Origin: Bacillus sp. NTK074B
GTDB lineage: Bacteria; Bacillota; Bacilli; Bacillales; Bacillaceae_B
Direction: 5' to 3'
DNA: 64,000 nucleotides
Assembly (NCBI RefSeq): GCF_017303375.1
Contig: NZ_JAFKOH010000001.1
Span: forward strand, 62,001-126,000
Each line of letters starts with the position of its first letter. The first letter of the stretch is position 1. Below are positions 42,218 to 51,318 of the stretch, one piece after another. Position numbers and translations under genes: made by a program. The notes under the pieces are model-generated. The model was given only the letters and a program-made list of their open reading frames with translations, was not told the DNA's origin and did not search any database.

Positions 42218-42727
42218 GTGACAATTCCTCCTTGTTTATCGTGCATTTCATCTCGATCACCTTTTTTATATCTTCTAAATGCTCGGAACACTCAGGATAT
42301 TCTTCGTCTATCTGCAGAAGCCTCCTTAAAAGCTCTTTTGCAGCCTGATGAAGGGTTAGTTTCTCTCCCCGGCTATTTCCTTCTTTAAACATCAACTCCT
42401 CAAAGGCCCGACCATTCATCTTCTCCATTATAAGATATGGAATCCCCTGATGTTCACCGGTCATAAGAAGTTCAGGGACGTTTGGATGCGATAAAGTTTC
42501 AAGTGTATTCCTTTCATTCCGGACATATTGGACGTGATTGGAAAATAACTTTTTGTAAGGGCGTATTCGTTTTAATATCGCTTCCTACCATTTTCGAGTG
42601 TAACTGAGTACGTTGTGCCGTAACTACCCTTTCCCACCAAGTGATTGATTTGAAAGCCATTGATGAGGGCTTCCAGAAGTATTCGAAAGCATTGACCAGT
42701 CTCTGAAAAAGTGTTTGTATCATTCAT
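42204..42727 (-). pseudogene. Serine/threonine protein kinase N-lobe, frameshifted and truncated
   Basis: From ATG 42727 the frame reads FQINHLVGKGSYGTTYSVTL, a kinase glycine loop, then stops after GRKRY. The next frame continues LKRIRPYKKLFSNHVQYVRN, ETLSHPNVPELLMTGEHQG and YLIMEKMNGRAFEELMF, the N-lobe of a YrzF/YbdM-like kinase. The catalytic loop (HRD) and DFG are absent; the sequence ends at 42204 overlapping spo0M. One frameshift near 42580-42590 and a deletion explain it. Confidence 0.7.
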
Positions 42728-42992
42728 CACGTCCCGGTCAGCTACTAAAAATGCTGGAGAAAAAGTTCTTACTCTTATGCTTAATAATGGTGATTTAGAC
42801 GTTTTCCAGGTGTCACTGGATCTTTAGTGATGATGCCTGGAGGATCCTATTAAACTTTTAATGAACTTCTTCAACATAAGCTAACCTCCCAAGAATGTTT
42901 CGCGATTCATAGTATTAATATATACGAATGATTTTGAAATTAGTTTCAACATAGGGAAATGTTTTTCACTTTAAATAGAGAGGCGGGATCAC

Positions 42993-44084
42993 TTGAGTTA
43001 TTCACCGTTTCTGAAGATTATAAACCTATTTAAAGAAGGGAATAACGACCAATCATCACCCCTTCTTGACTTATGTGAGATTAGCCGGTTATACGAACAG
43101 ATGAGGGAGGAGCCGTTTCCTAAGATTTACTTCCCGGGTGATCAGTCGTTATATAAGGAAATTACCAGCAGTGTAAAAAAAGGCAATGTTAATAATCTGA
43201 CAAGAACCTCATACTATCACGATTTTTTCAAGAAGCACTCTGAACTTCACTGGGCCTTTCTGGCCCATATGGTCTCTAGGAATGCCGGTTATCATATGAC
43301 AGATCTCCGCAGTCATCTTTTTTCACATATATTAGATGCAGGTGAACAAAGATCCCTTTTCTCGTTTCTTGAAAGATGCAATGCAGCCATCTTTAACGAT
43401 GCATATCCACAATTGTTATTGTATGAAAAATGGAAATTAACCGGGGAATCCCCTTTTCACCTCTTAAAAAAATTCAATGTTTCAGTATTCATGCACAAGA
43501 TGTGGGACGAATTTATTAAAACAGGGAATCAACACGTGTTGACCATTGCCCTTATTATGAATGAACAGCACATGATTCAAAAACGAATTTTATCCGACCC
43601 CAATCTGAATATCGGCATCGAGCGGTGGAAGTTCTTCCTGCAGGATCGGCTCGAGTTCACTTCCATACTTTTTCCTTATGGAAAGCACCTTCCCTATTCC
43701 CTTGCCGGACTTTCTGTTTCTCATTTTGAGAAAGTGGATCGCAGGATATTGTTAGGTAAGAAGCTATATAGTGTATTATTCCACGGGAGCGTTTTGCCTA
43801 GTGCATTTACATTCGCCGATCGCCATCCACACACCGGGTCCCGTGAAGATTATTGGCCTCATCTATATTCGGTAGAAGAGAAGAAAAGTCGTCTCTTCAG
43901 TCCAACTTTAGCGTCTGCATGGGAGAACGAGTCTCCACTACACCTCTCATCGCAGGACTGGTTTAACGCTCAAACCGCTGATGTAATGACACCCCTTCTT
44001 TCTATGGTCACCCCCCGTCATTTCTCAATGACCCGGAAATGGAAGGCGCGTGCTACTATCCTGGTTAATCTAAAGAGGGATTAA
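42993..44084 (+). CDS. DUF2515 (YppC-like) protein
   Basis: A 363-residue soluble protein with segments typical of DUF2515: NVNNLTRTSYYHDFFKKHSE, WAFLAHMVSRNAGYHMTDL, FLERCNAAIFNDAYPQLLLY and FTFADRHPHTGSREDYWPHL. The family is restricted to Bacillaceae and has no known function. TTG start behind GAGAGGCGGG. In B. subtilis the relative yppC sits elsewhere, so this position inside the yod region is a local rearrangement. Confidence 0.8.
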   Translation: MSYSPFLKIINLFKEGNNDQSSPLLDLCEISRLYEQMREEPFPKIYFPGDQSLYKEITSSVKKGNVNNLTRTSYYHDFFKKHSELHWAFLAHMVSRNAGYHMTDLRSHLFSHILDAGEQRSLFSFLERCNAAIFNDAYPQLLLYEKWKLTGESPFHLLKKFNVSVFMHKMWDEFIKTGNQHVLTIALIMNEQHMIQKRILSDPNLNIGIERWKFFLQDRLEFTSILFPYGKHLPYSLAGLSVSHFEKVDRRILLGKKLYSVLFHGSVLPSAFTFADRHPHTGSREDYWPHLYSVEEKKSRLFSPTLASAWENESPLHLSSQDWFNAQTADVMTPLLSMVTPRHFSMTRKWKARATILVNLKRD

Positions 44085-44203
44085 CTCAAAATAAAATGCC
44101 TCCATGCTTCATAAAGAAGGCATGAGAGACACATAAGAGTTAATCCCTATTATATGAATGGTCGTTACAGACTTTATCAAATCCGTATCGATGGTTGAAA
44201 AGA

Positions 44204-44380
44204 CTAAACATCATCTTCCCATTCTTCATCGATGATGCATTTGGCAATCAGATACTCGAATGTGATATCCGCTATTTCTTCCAGCTCATCTTCTGACGGT
44301 ACATATCCTCTTTGAACGAGTTCTTTCATAAAGAATTCTGCAATTTCCTCGGTGTCGATAAACACTTCTATCTCCCGCAT
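44204..44380 (-). CDS. yozD: YozD-like protein
   Basis: Start chosen at ATG 44380 after AAAGGGGGCGA, giving 58 residues, the same length as B. subtilis YozD. The sequence MREIEVFIDTEEIAEFFMKE then RGYVPSEDELEEIADITFEY matches the family. Acidic, soluble, unknown function; part of the conserved yod order. Confidence 0.85.
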   Translation of the reverse strand: MREIEVFIDTEEIAEFFMKELVQRGYVPSEDELEEIADITFEYLIAKCIIDEEWEDDV

Positions 44381-44504
44381 GTGATCGCCCCCTTTGATTC
44401 TCAATTTATGACACTACTCTCCCGGTTATGCCAGAAGAAAAAAGTTTTCATAAGACATTAAAGACAAGCATAGACTTTATCATCAAAGGAAGAGGAGCGA
44501 TAAT

Positions 44505-44675
44505 ATGTTACATACAATCACCAAAAAAACGAAATCAATGTTAAAAGATCTTGAAAACGGTGAAGGGATGGTGGTTTCGGGCATGCAATGGATCCTTCGT
44601 GTCATCCTTCTGTCCTTCTTGGTCATAAGCGTTCCTGTTTTTCTTTATATTATGTGGCTTATTCCTTCTCTTTAA
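44505..44675 (+). CDS. Small membrane protein, 56 aa
   Basis: GAAGAGGAG precedes ATG 44505. A cationic amphipathic N-terminus (LHTITKKTKSMLKDLENG) is followed by one strong transmembrane helix (ILRVILLSFLVISVPVFLYI). The 3' end overlaps the convergent yodN by 17 nt. Family not recognised. Confidence 0.55.
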   Translation: MLHTITKKTKSMLKDLENGEGMVVSGMQWILRVILLSFLVISVPVFLYIMWLIPSL

Positions 44676-45318
44676 CGATAGATTGTGAGTTCGTGTGGTT
44701 TTTCAACTGCTCTAACACATAATCCATTTTATTCTTGTATTTACTGTCCTCAAATAAGAGATAAAGTGTTTTATAATCATTGTAATGATCGAGTAGCTGA
44801 TCGATCCAGGTGGGCTTCGGGTGCGCAGGTGAATGGAGCAATTTGGATTTTCCTTCCTTTTTCTGCGGGAAGACAAACCCATACTTCTTTATAAATGCTT
44901 CTGCCTGTTCTTCATCTGCAACCAGGGTGATTTCATCTTCATCTGCCTCGAGCCATTCTCCATCAGTGATCCTCATCAATTCATAGATCACGTCTTCCCA
45001 GGCATCATCCTTATACCGCCATATTTCTGTCCTGAACCCCACTACTTTAAAGAGATCCTCTTCATATCCCTTCACAATCACAAGATCTCCAAACAAAAAT
45101 TTATATTCAATATCGATCTGTTCTTGTTCAAAAATGTATCCATCATAAGAATCCAGCAATTCCAATGCTTTCTCCTTGAATAATCCTTCACTTTCGTTAA
45201 CCTCATATAAAAACTCTCCATCAAGCTTTTTGATATCGGTAATCTTTCCTACTGTACCATAGATTGTAACGACTACTGTTTCCCCAACTCTGAATCTAGG
45301 CTCTTTTCGTTTCTTCAT
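44659..45318 (-). CDS. yodN: YodN-like protein
   Basis: From ATG 45318 (GAGGGGAGA upstream) the 219-residue product has an N-terminal KOW/SH3-like stretch (FRVGETVVVTIYGTVGKITD and FLFGDLVIVKGYEEDLFKV) and a helical C-terminus (PTWIDQLLDHYNDYKTLYLL). It occupies the yodN position between yozD and yozE. Function unknown. Confidence 0.8.
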   Translation of the reverse strand: MKKRKEPRFRVGETVVVTIYGTVGKITDIKKLDGEFLYEVNESEGLFKEKALELLDSYDGYIFEQEQIDIEYKFLFGDLVIVKGYEEDLFKVVGFRTEIWRYKDDAWEDVIYELMRITDGEWLEADEDEITLVADEEQAEAFIKKYGFVFPQKKEGKSKLLHSPAHPKPTWIDQLLDHYNDYKTLYLLFEDSKYKNKMDYVLEQLKNHTNSQSIVKEKE

Positions 45319-45461
45319 TCTCCCCTCACCCTTAATCGCCTTTTTTATATGATATGCAATTACAATCATATCGGTATACACGAAATCCCTGACTGCCTTT
45401 TCTTTAGGGTAAGAAATATTATAGATGTTTCTTTCAGTTAAACAGATGCGGAGCGACTGAT

Positions 45462-45502
45462 AAAAAAGGACCGACGTTTGCTCCTAACAAATGTCAGTCC
45501 GG
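45462..45502 (-). terminator. Intrinsic terminator of yozE
   Basis: On the minus strand GGACTGACATTTG, loop TTAGGAG, CAAACGTCGGTCC followed by TTTTTTAT. Confidence 0.9.
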
Positions 45503-45520
45503 TGGCTAAGGTATTTACAT

Positions 45521-45745
45521 TTAATCTTTTTCTTCTAATTGATAATGATCCCAGGCGCTGTCGAAAATGGACATGCTTTCAAGGTAATGACCATTCATTT
45601 CCAGGTAAGAGCTGATTTCATGGTACTGCTCTGATTGTTTAGGAAAACTGTGATCATCATACGCTGAATTTGCGAATTGGGTTATATCATCCTTGGCAGT
45701 AGGTTGCCTAAATTTCATTAAGTAATGATAAAAGGATTTTCTCAT
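45521..45745 (-). CDS. yozE: UPF0346 protein YozE
   Basis: Start at ATG 45745 after AGGTGGAAGAG gives 74 residues. The sequence SFYHYLMKFRQP, DDITQFANSAYDDHSFPKQS and YHEISSYLEMNGHYLESMSI is the UPF0346/YozE SAM-like helical bundle. Function unknown. Conserved position before yokU. Confidence 0.93.
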   Translation of the reverse strand: MRKSFYHYLMKFRQPTAKDDITQFANSAYDDHSFPKQSEQYHEISSYLEMNGHYLESMSIFDSAWDHYQLEEKD

Positions 45746-45847
45746 CTCTTCCACCTGCCCTTATTGTTCCTTTTTTAAAGGATAGCGGAAGAGAAAGAAT
45801 TCGTAAAGTGTTTGACATGAGTAAGAGCATACCCAGTATTGCACCTA

Positions 45848-46132
45848 TTAAAAACGAAAATAATTTTTCTTTAGTAAGCGGGGAAGGTTCATTAATTCTT
45901 TAAATGGTATCACTTTATCTATCAATCTGGTATCAATCAGCATCAGTTGATCTTCAATCTCATTGATGACTGATTCTTCCTGGTATTCCATTCCACATTG
46001 ACTGCAGCTCATACCCGGGACATCCGCAATCTGAATCGCACGTGAGCCATCCGGCAGTTCCCAATACACACTGGTCAGATGTGCGTGTGCTGAGTTCTCT
46101 TCGCACCATTCGCATGTTTTATGACTAACCAT
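45848..46132 (-). CDS. yokU: YokU-like zinc-finger protein
   Basis: The ATG at 46132 overlaps the kamA stop (AATGGTTAG) and has AAGGAAGG upstream, giving 94 residues. Two CxxC pairs, KTCEWCEENSA and MSCSQCGMEYQEE, make a YgiT-type zinc finger (MqsA-like N-terminal part). It is the last gene of the kamA unit and may regulate it or bind metal; there is no helix-turn-helix. Confidence 0.87.
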   Translation of the reverse strand: MVSHKTCEWCEENSAHAHLTSVYWELPDGSRAIQIADVPGMSCSQCGMEYQEESVINEIEDQLMLIDTRLIDKVIPFKELMNLPRLLKKNYFRF

Positions 46133-47546
46133 TGATTTTTCCTTCCTTATCATCTTTTTTATCTTCCTTCATTTTTGATAACATCGCTTTATGTTTCTTT
46201 TCCTTCAACTGATCTCTTTTTCCCCTGAAGTCCTTAAGGGAATTGTGATCTGGATTCTCTTGATATTCTTTGCGACGCTCCAGGCGTTTAAGTCCTGCTG
46301 GTGTAAGGGATGAATGGGTCTGATTCATCAAACCGGCAATTCCTATTGTCGGTTCTTTCATTTCTTCGTCAGGATACACATCCTTGAAGTATTCGTCCGC
46401 TCTTCCTGAGACGTATCCCTCCGGTTCCGGATAAGTGGATATGACTCCCTCAAAATTTCGGACAACCACCTTCGACGCACATTGGGAAATGAGGTAATTG
46501 GGCTGAAGGGAAATCTTTCCTCCCCCGCCTGGAGCGTCCAGCACGAAGGTTGGAACAGCGTAACCGGATGTGTGTCCCCTCAACCCTTCTATGATTTCGA
46601 GTCCCTTACTGACAGGTGCCCTGAAATGACCGATTCCTTCAGATAGATCACATTGATAAATATAATATGGGCGCACGCGAATCTTCACCAGGTCGTGCAT
46701 AAGCTTTTTCATGATCGGGACACTGTCGTTAATGCCTGCCAGGATCACTGCCTGATTTCCGACAGGGACCCCCGCATCCACAAGCATCTCACAAGCCTTC
46801 TTGGATTCTTCGGTTATTTCGATCGATGTATTAAAGTGGGTATTTAACCATACCGGATGATACTTCTTTAAGATAGTACACAGGTTTTCCGTGATCCGTT
46901 GCGGAAAGACGACGGGTGCTCTCGTTCCAATCCGAATGATTTCGACATGGGGGATGTCCCTGAGGTTCTTTAAAATATACTCAAGAATCTGATCATTGAT
47001 CAAGAGACCATCCCCGCCAGAAAGCAGTACATCCCTTACCGCCTTAGTTTCCCTGATATATTCAATGGCCGCATCAAGCTGTTTCTTGGGAACTCCCATC
47101 CCGATCTGTCCAGAGAATCTTCTTCTAGTACAGTATCGGCAATACATTGAGCATTGATTGGTGACTAGAAACAATACCCTGTCCGGATACCGGTGTGTCA
47201 ATCCGGGAACGGGTGAATCTTCATCTTCATGCAATGGATCCTCTAAGTCATACTTCGTTTTATGAATTTCCTCTCCGATCGGGACGGACTGCATCCTGAT
47301 CGGGCAACGCGGGTCGTCCTCATTCATCAGCCATGCATAATACGGAGTAATATTCAGCGGAATGGTCTTGGTTGATATTCTGACGCCTTCTTCTTCCTCA
47401 GAAGTCAGATTCACCACTTTCTTCAAGTCATCAAGGGTTCTGATCGTGTTCGTGAGCTGCCATAACCAGTTATTCCATTGATCATCTGTGACATCTTTCC
47501 AGAGCTCAATTTCCTTCCAATCCCTCTTAGGTTTATAGAGATTCAT
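46125..47546 (-). CDS. kamA: L-lysine 2,3-aminomutase
   Basis: The radical-SAM, PLP-dependent enzyme converts L-lysine to L-beta-lysine. I place the start at ATG 47546, nine nt after GGTGGAG (ATG 47552 is too close), giving 473 residues against 471 in B. subtilis. The cluster-binding motif CSMYCRYCTRR, the SAM-binding SGGDGLLI and the PLP lysine region DAPGGGGKISLQPNY are present, and identity to KamA is very high by eye. It sits with yodP, together known as ablA-ablB. Confidence 0.97.
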   Translation of the reverse strand: MNLYKPKRDWKEIELWKDVTDDQWNNWLWQLTNTIRTLDDLKKVVNLTSEEEEGVRISTKTIPLNITPYYAWLMNEDDPRCPIRMQSVPIGEEIHKTKYDLEDPLHEDEDSPVPGLTHRYPDRVLFLVTNQCSMYCRYCTRRRFSGQIGMGVPKKQLDAAIEYIRETKAVRDVLLSGGDGLLINDQILEYILKNLRDIPHVEIIRIGTRAPVVFPQRITENLCTILKKYHPVWLNTHFNTSIEITEESKKACEMLVDAGVPVGNQAVILAGINDSVPIMKKLMHDLVKIRVRPYYIYQCDLSEGIGHFRAPVSKGLEIIEGLRGHTSGYAVPTFVLDAPGGGGKISLQPNYLISQCASKVVVRNFEGVISTYPEPEGYVSGRADEYFKDVYPDEEMKEPTIGIAGLMNQTHSSLTPAGLKRLERRKEYQENPDHNSLKDFRGKRDQLKEKKHKAMLSKMKEDKKDDKEGKING

Positions 47547-47648
47547 TTTCATATACTCCACCAACTTTCAAAAAGTTTGTTTCCACCAGACTGGATTGAC
47601 CCGTTTTAGAATCCGACCTGAATGATGATAAGATCGCTTTAGGCACTG

Positions 47649-48482
47649 TTACTGTTCACTTAAATCCCTTTCCCAAATATTCATGTCTTCCATTTTGTCA
47701 AAGATGATGCAGTTGTTCGCTAACCTTCCTCTGTATCTGTATCCGAGCTGATGAAAGGCTGCATTCATGCCAAACGAAAGCGCCCTTGCAATGGTATAGG
47801 CACAAAAAATGTTCTGCTGTATTAATTCGTTTTCCAATCTCCTTAATAAGTGCTTCATGTATCCTCCCTTTCGATGGGAAGGTCTTGTTGCACAATCTGT
47901 CAGTTCGGCATTCTGATTAGAAGATGATACCTCTGCAGAGGCAGCACTGATAATCTTTCCATTCTCTTCGATGCACACAAAGATTGTCCCATTTTTCATG
48001 GATTCTTTGACATAGTCAGGATCATGCAAGGGTACAGGATAAAGCTTGAATACCTCTTGATACAATTCTGCTAAATCATTTGCATGTTCAACGGTTGCGA
48101 CTGTAATCAATCCAGTCCCATCCACTGCTTTTTTATCAAGTTTTTGAACGGCTCTGAGAATTTCATCCTCTTCTTTCCAATAAGAGCTATTCCTTCTGTC
48201 GTCCGTGAGAAATCTACTCATAAAGAAAGCCCTGTCCCCACTAAAGTAACCGTTTACTCCCCCCTCCATAACAAACCCCTTTTCCATTAAAGGGGAAACC
48301 TGATTGAACCTTGCCTTGATCAAAATCTTTTCAAAACGATGTGAAACAGCCTCATCCATCAAGTATTCCCATAGCCTGCCTGTGTTGCCGTTGAACCCAT
48401 CCACCCTGAGTCTCTGATTGTAGCTGTCTTTGTAAACAGTCGCTTCAAGTTTAGGTTGTTTAATATATTCGTATTTTTGCAT
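47649..48482 (-). CDS. yodP: Beta-lysine N-acetyltransferase (YodP/AblB)
   Basis: The 277-residue GNAT protein has an N-terminal family-specific part (YNQRLRVDGFNGNTGRLWEY; KGFVMEGGVNGYFSGDRAFF) and the acetyl-CoA domain (about 130-265) with ATRPSHRKGGYMKHLLRRLE. YodP acetylates the epsilon amine of beta-lysine to form N-acetyl-beta-lysine, a compatible solute in archaea and proposed in Bacillus. AAAGGGG precedes the ATG. A terminator-like hairpin separates it from yodQ. Confidence 0.93.
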   Translation of the reverse strand: MQKYEYIKQPKLEATVYKDSYNQRLRVDGFNGNTGRLWEYLMDEAVSHRFEKILIKARFNQVSPLMEKGFVMEGGVNGYFSGDRAFFMSRFLTDDRRNSSYWKEEDEILRAVQKLDKKAVDGTGLITVATVEHANDLAELYQEVFKLYPVPLHDPDYVKESMKNGTIFVCIEENGKIISAASAEVSSSNQNAELTDCATRPSHRKGGYMKHLLRRLENELIQQNIFCAYTIARALSFGMNAAFHQLGYRYRGRLANNCIIFDKMEDMNIWERDLSEQ

Positions 48483-48544
48483 CCTTTAAGCCCCTTTTTA
48501 ACAAACATATGAGGAGATGAGATAAGTTATGAAACAAACAACCA

Positions 48545-48586
48545 TAAAAAGGGAACAACCTCCATGTCATGTGAGTTGTTCCTTCT
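48545..48586 (-). terminator. Terminator-like hairpin inside the kamA unit
   Basis: On the minus strand AAGGAACAAC, loop with CACATG, GTTGTTCCCTTTTTAT in the 215-nt gap between yodQ and yodP. It would reduce transcription of yodP-kamA-yokU relative to yodTSRQ unless a second promoter exists in the gap. Confidence 0.75.
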
Positions 48587-48697
48587 GGGTGAGATATCTA
48601 CAATCCATCATTATTTGGTGGACGGTATCTACATCGGAGTCAAAATATCCGGAGTAATAAAGGCAACCTATTCCCCTTTACCCCAAAGTGTAATCCA

Positions 48698-49963
48698 TTA
48701 TCTCGATTGATTACACCAATCTATTATAAAGAGTGCCAGTATTTCTGCAGTCTGATACATCCTCTCCAATTCAATATATTCATTTGCATCGTGTGCGACT
48801 TCTGTTGTTCCCGGTCCGAAAATAACCACTGGTATATCTCCTCCTTGTGACAAAATACCACCATCCGTTCCCCAGGGCGAGGCTTCTATGACAGGTTCCG
48901 TTCCCATCACCTGTTTGGCATGTGCTGACAGGGTATTGACCAGTTCATGGTCACTTGGAAGGTTCCCGGGCTGCCAACGTCCTCCGAACCATTCCACCTC
49001 GGCGGGATGCTCCAGAAACCAGGCATCTACTGTTTTCAGGTTGGAGATGGTTAATATCAATTCTTCTTCAACATCCCTCATTGTTTCCCAAGGACCGACT
49101 CCAATCCTTCCTTCTATGACAGCCATATCCGGAACTGAAGATGGCCACTTCCCACTCTCTATCCTGCCGATATTAACGGGTAATGGAATCGGTATGTTGC
49201 GATATAATGGATCATCCACCCTGTCGTTACGTTCTTTTTCCAATTTTTGAAGAGCGTGAATGACCGTATAAGCTTTATCAATTGCATTTACTCCTTCATA
49301 CCTGGTTCCACCATGGGCAGATTTCCCCTTAACTCTTAAACGAAACCACATGGATCCTTGCTGTTTGGGGAAAATCTTCATATTTGTCGGTTCAGGAATG
49401 ATGGCAGCATCTGCTTTATACCCCCTTATTAATGCAGCTAAGGTCCCTGTCCCACCACTCTCCTCCTCGATGACACTTTGAAAGATGACATCTCCTTTTA
49501 AAGGGATATTGATCTCCTTTATCACCTCAATGGCAAGCAATAACGCTGCGGACCCGCCCTTCATATCTGTAGCCCCCCGGCCGTATAGCCTTCCGTCCTC
49601 GATGAACCCGCTATAAGGATCATGTACCCAGTCCTTCTTATTCCCCTCAGGAACAACATCAATATGTCCATTCAATAGAAGGCTCTTCCCTCCTCCTGTT
49701 CCTTTAAGGACTCCGACTACATTTGGATTTCCTTTAAAACTTTTTCTATCACAACGATAGAAAGGGTGATGGTTTAGATCATTTTCGCTTATCTCCCATA
49801 TATCAAGCTCCAATCCCAGCTTCCTGCACTTTTCAATGATGATGGCCTGAGCCTTTGATTCATTTCCCCTGATGCTATCCTCCTGGACCAGTCTTTGCAG
49901 AAGCTTGATTGTTCTCTTCTTTTTATCTTCAATTAATTCATTGATGAGACGATGGATTTCCAT
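48698..49963 (-). CDS. yodQ: M20-family deacylase (YodQ)
   Basis: The 421-residue zinc amidohydrolase resembles acetylornithine deacetylase/succinyl-DAP desuccinylase. Metal ligands are in LLNGHIDVVPEG, GRGATDMKGG and VIEEESGGTG (general base Glu), with the dimerisation lid (about 190-300) and the late VIFGPGTTEVAHDANE. In this operon it probably removes an acyl group from a beta-lysine-derived intermediate. GGGAGAG precedes ATG 49963. Confidence 0.93.
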   Translation of the reverse strand: MEIHRLINELIEDKKKRTIKLLQRLVQEDSIRGNESKAQAIIIEKCRKLGLELDIWEISENDLNHHPFYRCDRKSFKGNPNVVGVLKGTGGGKSLLLNGHIDVVPEGNKKDWVHDPYSGFIEDGRLYGRGATDMKGGSAALLLAIEVIKEINIPLKGDVIFQSVIEEESGGTGTLAALIRGYKADAAIIPEPTNMKIFPKQQGSMWFRLRVKGKSAHGGTRYEGVNAIDKAYTVIHALQKLEKERNDRVDDPLYRNIPIPLPVNIGRIESGKWPSSVPDMAVIEGRIGVGPWETMRDVEEELILTISNLKTVDAWFLEHPAEVEWFGGRWQPGNLPSDHELVNTLSAHAKQVMGTEPVIEASPWGTDGGILSQGGDIPVVIFGPGTTEVAHDANEYIELERMYQTAEILALFIIDWCNQSR

Positions 49964-49981
49964 TGATTTATCTCTCCCTAC

Positions 49982-50641
49982 CTAAATAGATCTGATTTCA
50001 GGGCTTAAGATGAAACGGGCTTCAGTTGACTCCTCTATATCTTTTATCATGAAGGGGTGAAAAACCTCACTCAGGACTAATTGATCCTCATCAATGGTAA
50101 ATACAGCCCGGTCGGTGATAATCATCGAAACACATCGGGCAGCTGTTAATGGGAGAGTACATTCCCTCACGATTTTGCTGCCGCCATGCTTATCTAAATG
50201 GGTCATCAATACAATAACCCTCTTTGCTTTGGAGGCAAGTTCCGTCGCTCCCCCCATCCCGGGAACTTTTTTTCCAGGTATGATCCAGTTTGCAAGGTCT
50301 CCCTTCTCACTTACCTGCAGTGATCCAAGTATCGTCAAATCGACTTTTCCCCGACGGATCATGGCAAAGGCGATGGAGCTGTCTGTATAGCATCCCCCGT
50401 TCATCAGTGAGACTGGGAATCCTCCTGCATTACACAAATGCTCATCTTCATCACCTGTAACCGGCGCAGGTCCGATGCCGATAATTCCATTCTCCGATTG
50501 GAAAACGACTGGAAATCCCGGGGGGAGGTGATTGGGGACGAGAGACGGAATGCCGATCCCTAAATTGACAATCATATTTTCTTTGACTTCCTTTGCTGCC
50601 CGCATAGCCATCTTATCCTTCAATTCGTTTCCCAGGCCCAT
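49982..50641 (-). CDS. yodR: CoA-transferase subunit B (YodR)
   Basis: From ATG 50641 (GGAG at 10 nt) the 219-residue protein is a family I CoA-transferase beta subunit: MIVNLGIGIPSLVPNHLPPG and the catalytic glutamate in FQSENGIIGIGP. It overlaps the 3' end of yodS by 22 nt. With YodS it transfers CoA between an acyl donor and a carboxylic acid formed from the lysine-derived substrate; that substrate is inference. Confidence 0.92.
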   Translation of the reverse strand: MGLGNELKDKMAMRAAKEVKENMIVNLGIGIPSLVPNHLPPGFPVVFQSENGIIGIGPAPVTGDEDEHLCNAGGFPVSLMNGGCYTDSSIAFAMIRRGKVDLTILGSLQVSEKGDLANWIIPGKKVPGMGGATELASKAKRVIVLMTHLDKHGGSKIVRECTLPLTAARCVSMIITDRAVFTIDEDQLVLSEVFHPFMIKDIEESTEARFILSPEIRSI

Positions 50642-51318
50642 TTCCAATCGACTCCTTTAGATAAAACGATATGATCTACAAATACACCTGACGTGATAAT
50701 TTCCTCCGGGTCCAGTTCTCCATAATCCACGATTTCAAGAGCTTCTACAATCGTAACGTCAGAAGCCATTGCGATGAGCGGGTTTGTATTCCTTGCACTC
50801 TTATCATAGATGAGGTTTCCAAAGGTATCGGCTTTTTTTGCATACACGATACCCACTTCAGCAACCAGTGCGCTTTCAAATACATAACGGCTCCCGTCCA
50901 TTTCAAGTAAGATCTTTCCTTTATTTAAATATGGATCATCCACGCCTATGTCGCTTACAATGCCTTTCAGGCCCACTCCACCTGCCCTGATTCTCTCTGC
51001 CAATACTCCTTGTGGTGAGAATTCTACCTCAAGCTTCCCCTCACTCATTAACCTTCCTGCGATGGGGTTCGAGCCGATATGGGAAGCAATCACTTTCTTC
51101 ACTCTATTTTGAGCCACTAGTTGCCCAATTCCAATATGAGGAAATCCTGTGTCATTTCCAATGATCGTAAGGTCTTTCACACCCCACTCCAGCAAATGAT
51201 TTAATATGGTAGGTGGAGATCCGACACCTCCGAATCCGCCGAACATCAGTGTCATGTCATTTTGAAAAAAATGCCGGACTTGTTCATAATCGCTCATTTT
51301 ATTGTGATGGGCGGACAT
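50620..51318 (-). CDS. yodS: CoA-transferase subunit A (YodS)
   Basis: The 232-residue alpha subunit shows MTLMFGGFGGVGSPPTILNH, the IGSNPIAGR stretch and EFSPQGVLAERIRAGGVGLK (CoA binding). AAGGTG, seven nt before the ATG, lies within the end of yodT; the genes are directly adjacent. Partner of YodR in one hetero-oligomeric enzyme. Confidence 0.92.
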   Translation of the reverse strand: MSAHHNKMSDYEQVRHFFQNDMTLMFGGFGGVGSPPTILNHLLEWGVKDLTIIGNDTGFPHIGIGQLVAQNRVKKVIASHIGSNPIAGRLMSEGKLEVEFSPQGVLAERIRAGGVGLKGIVSDIGVDDPYLNKGKILLEMDGSRYVFESALVAEVGIVYAKKADTFGNLIYDKSARNTNPLIAMASDVTIVEALEIVDYGELDPEEIITSGVFVDHIVLSKGVDWKWAWETN

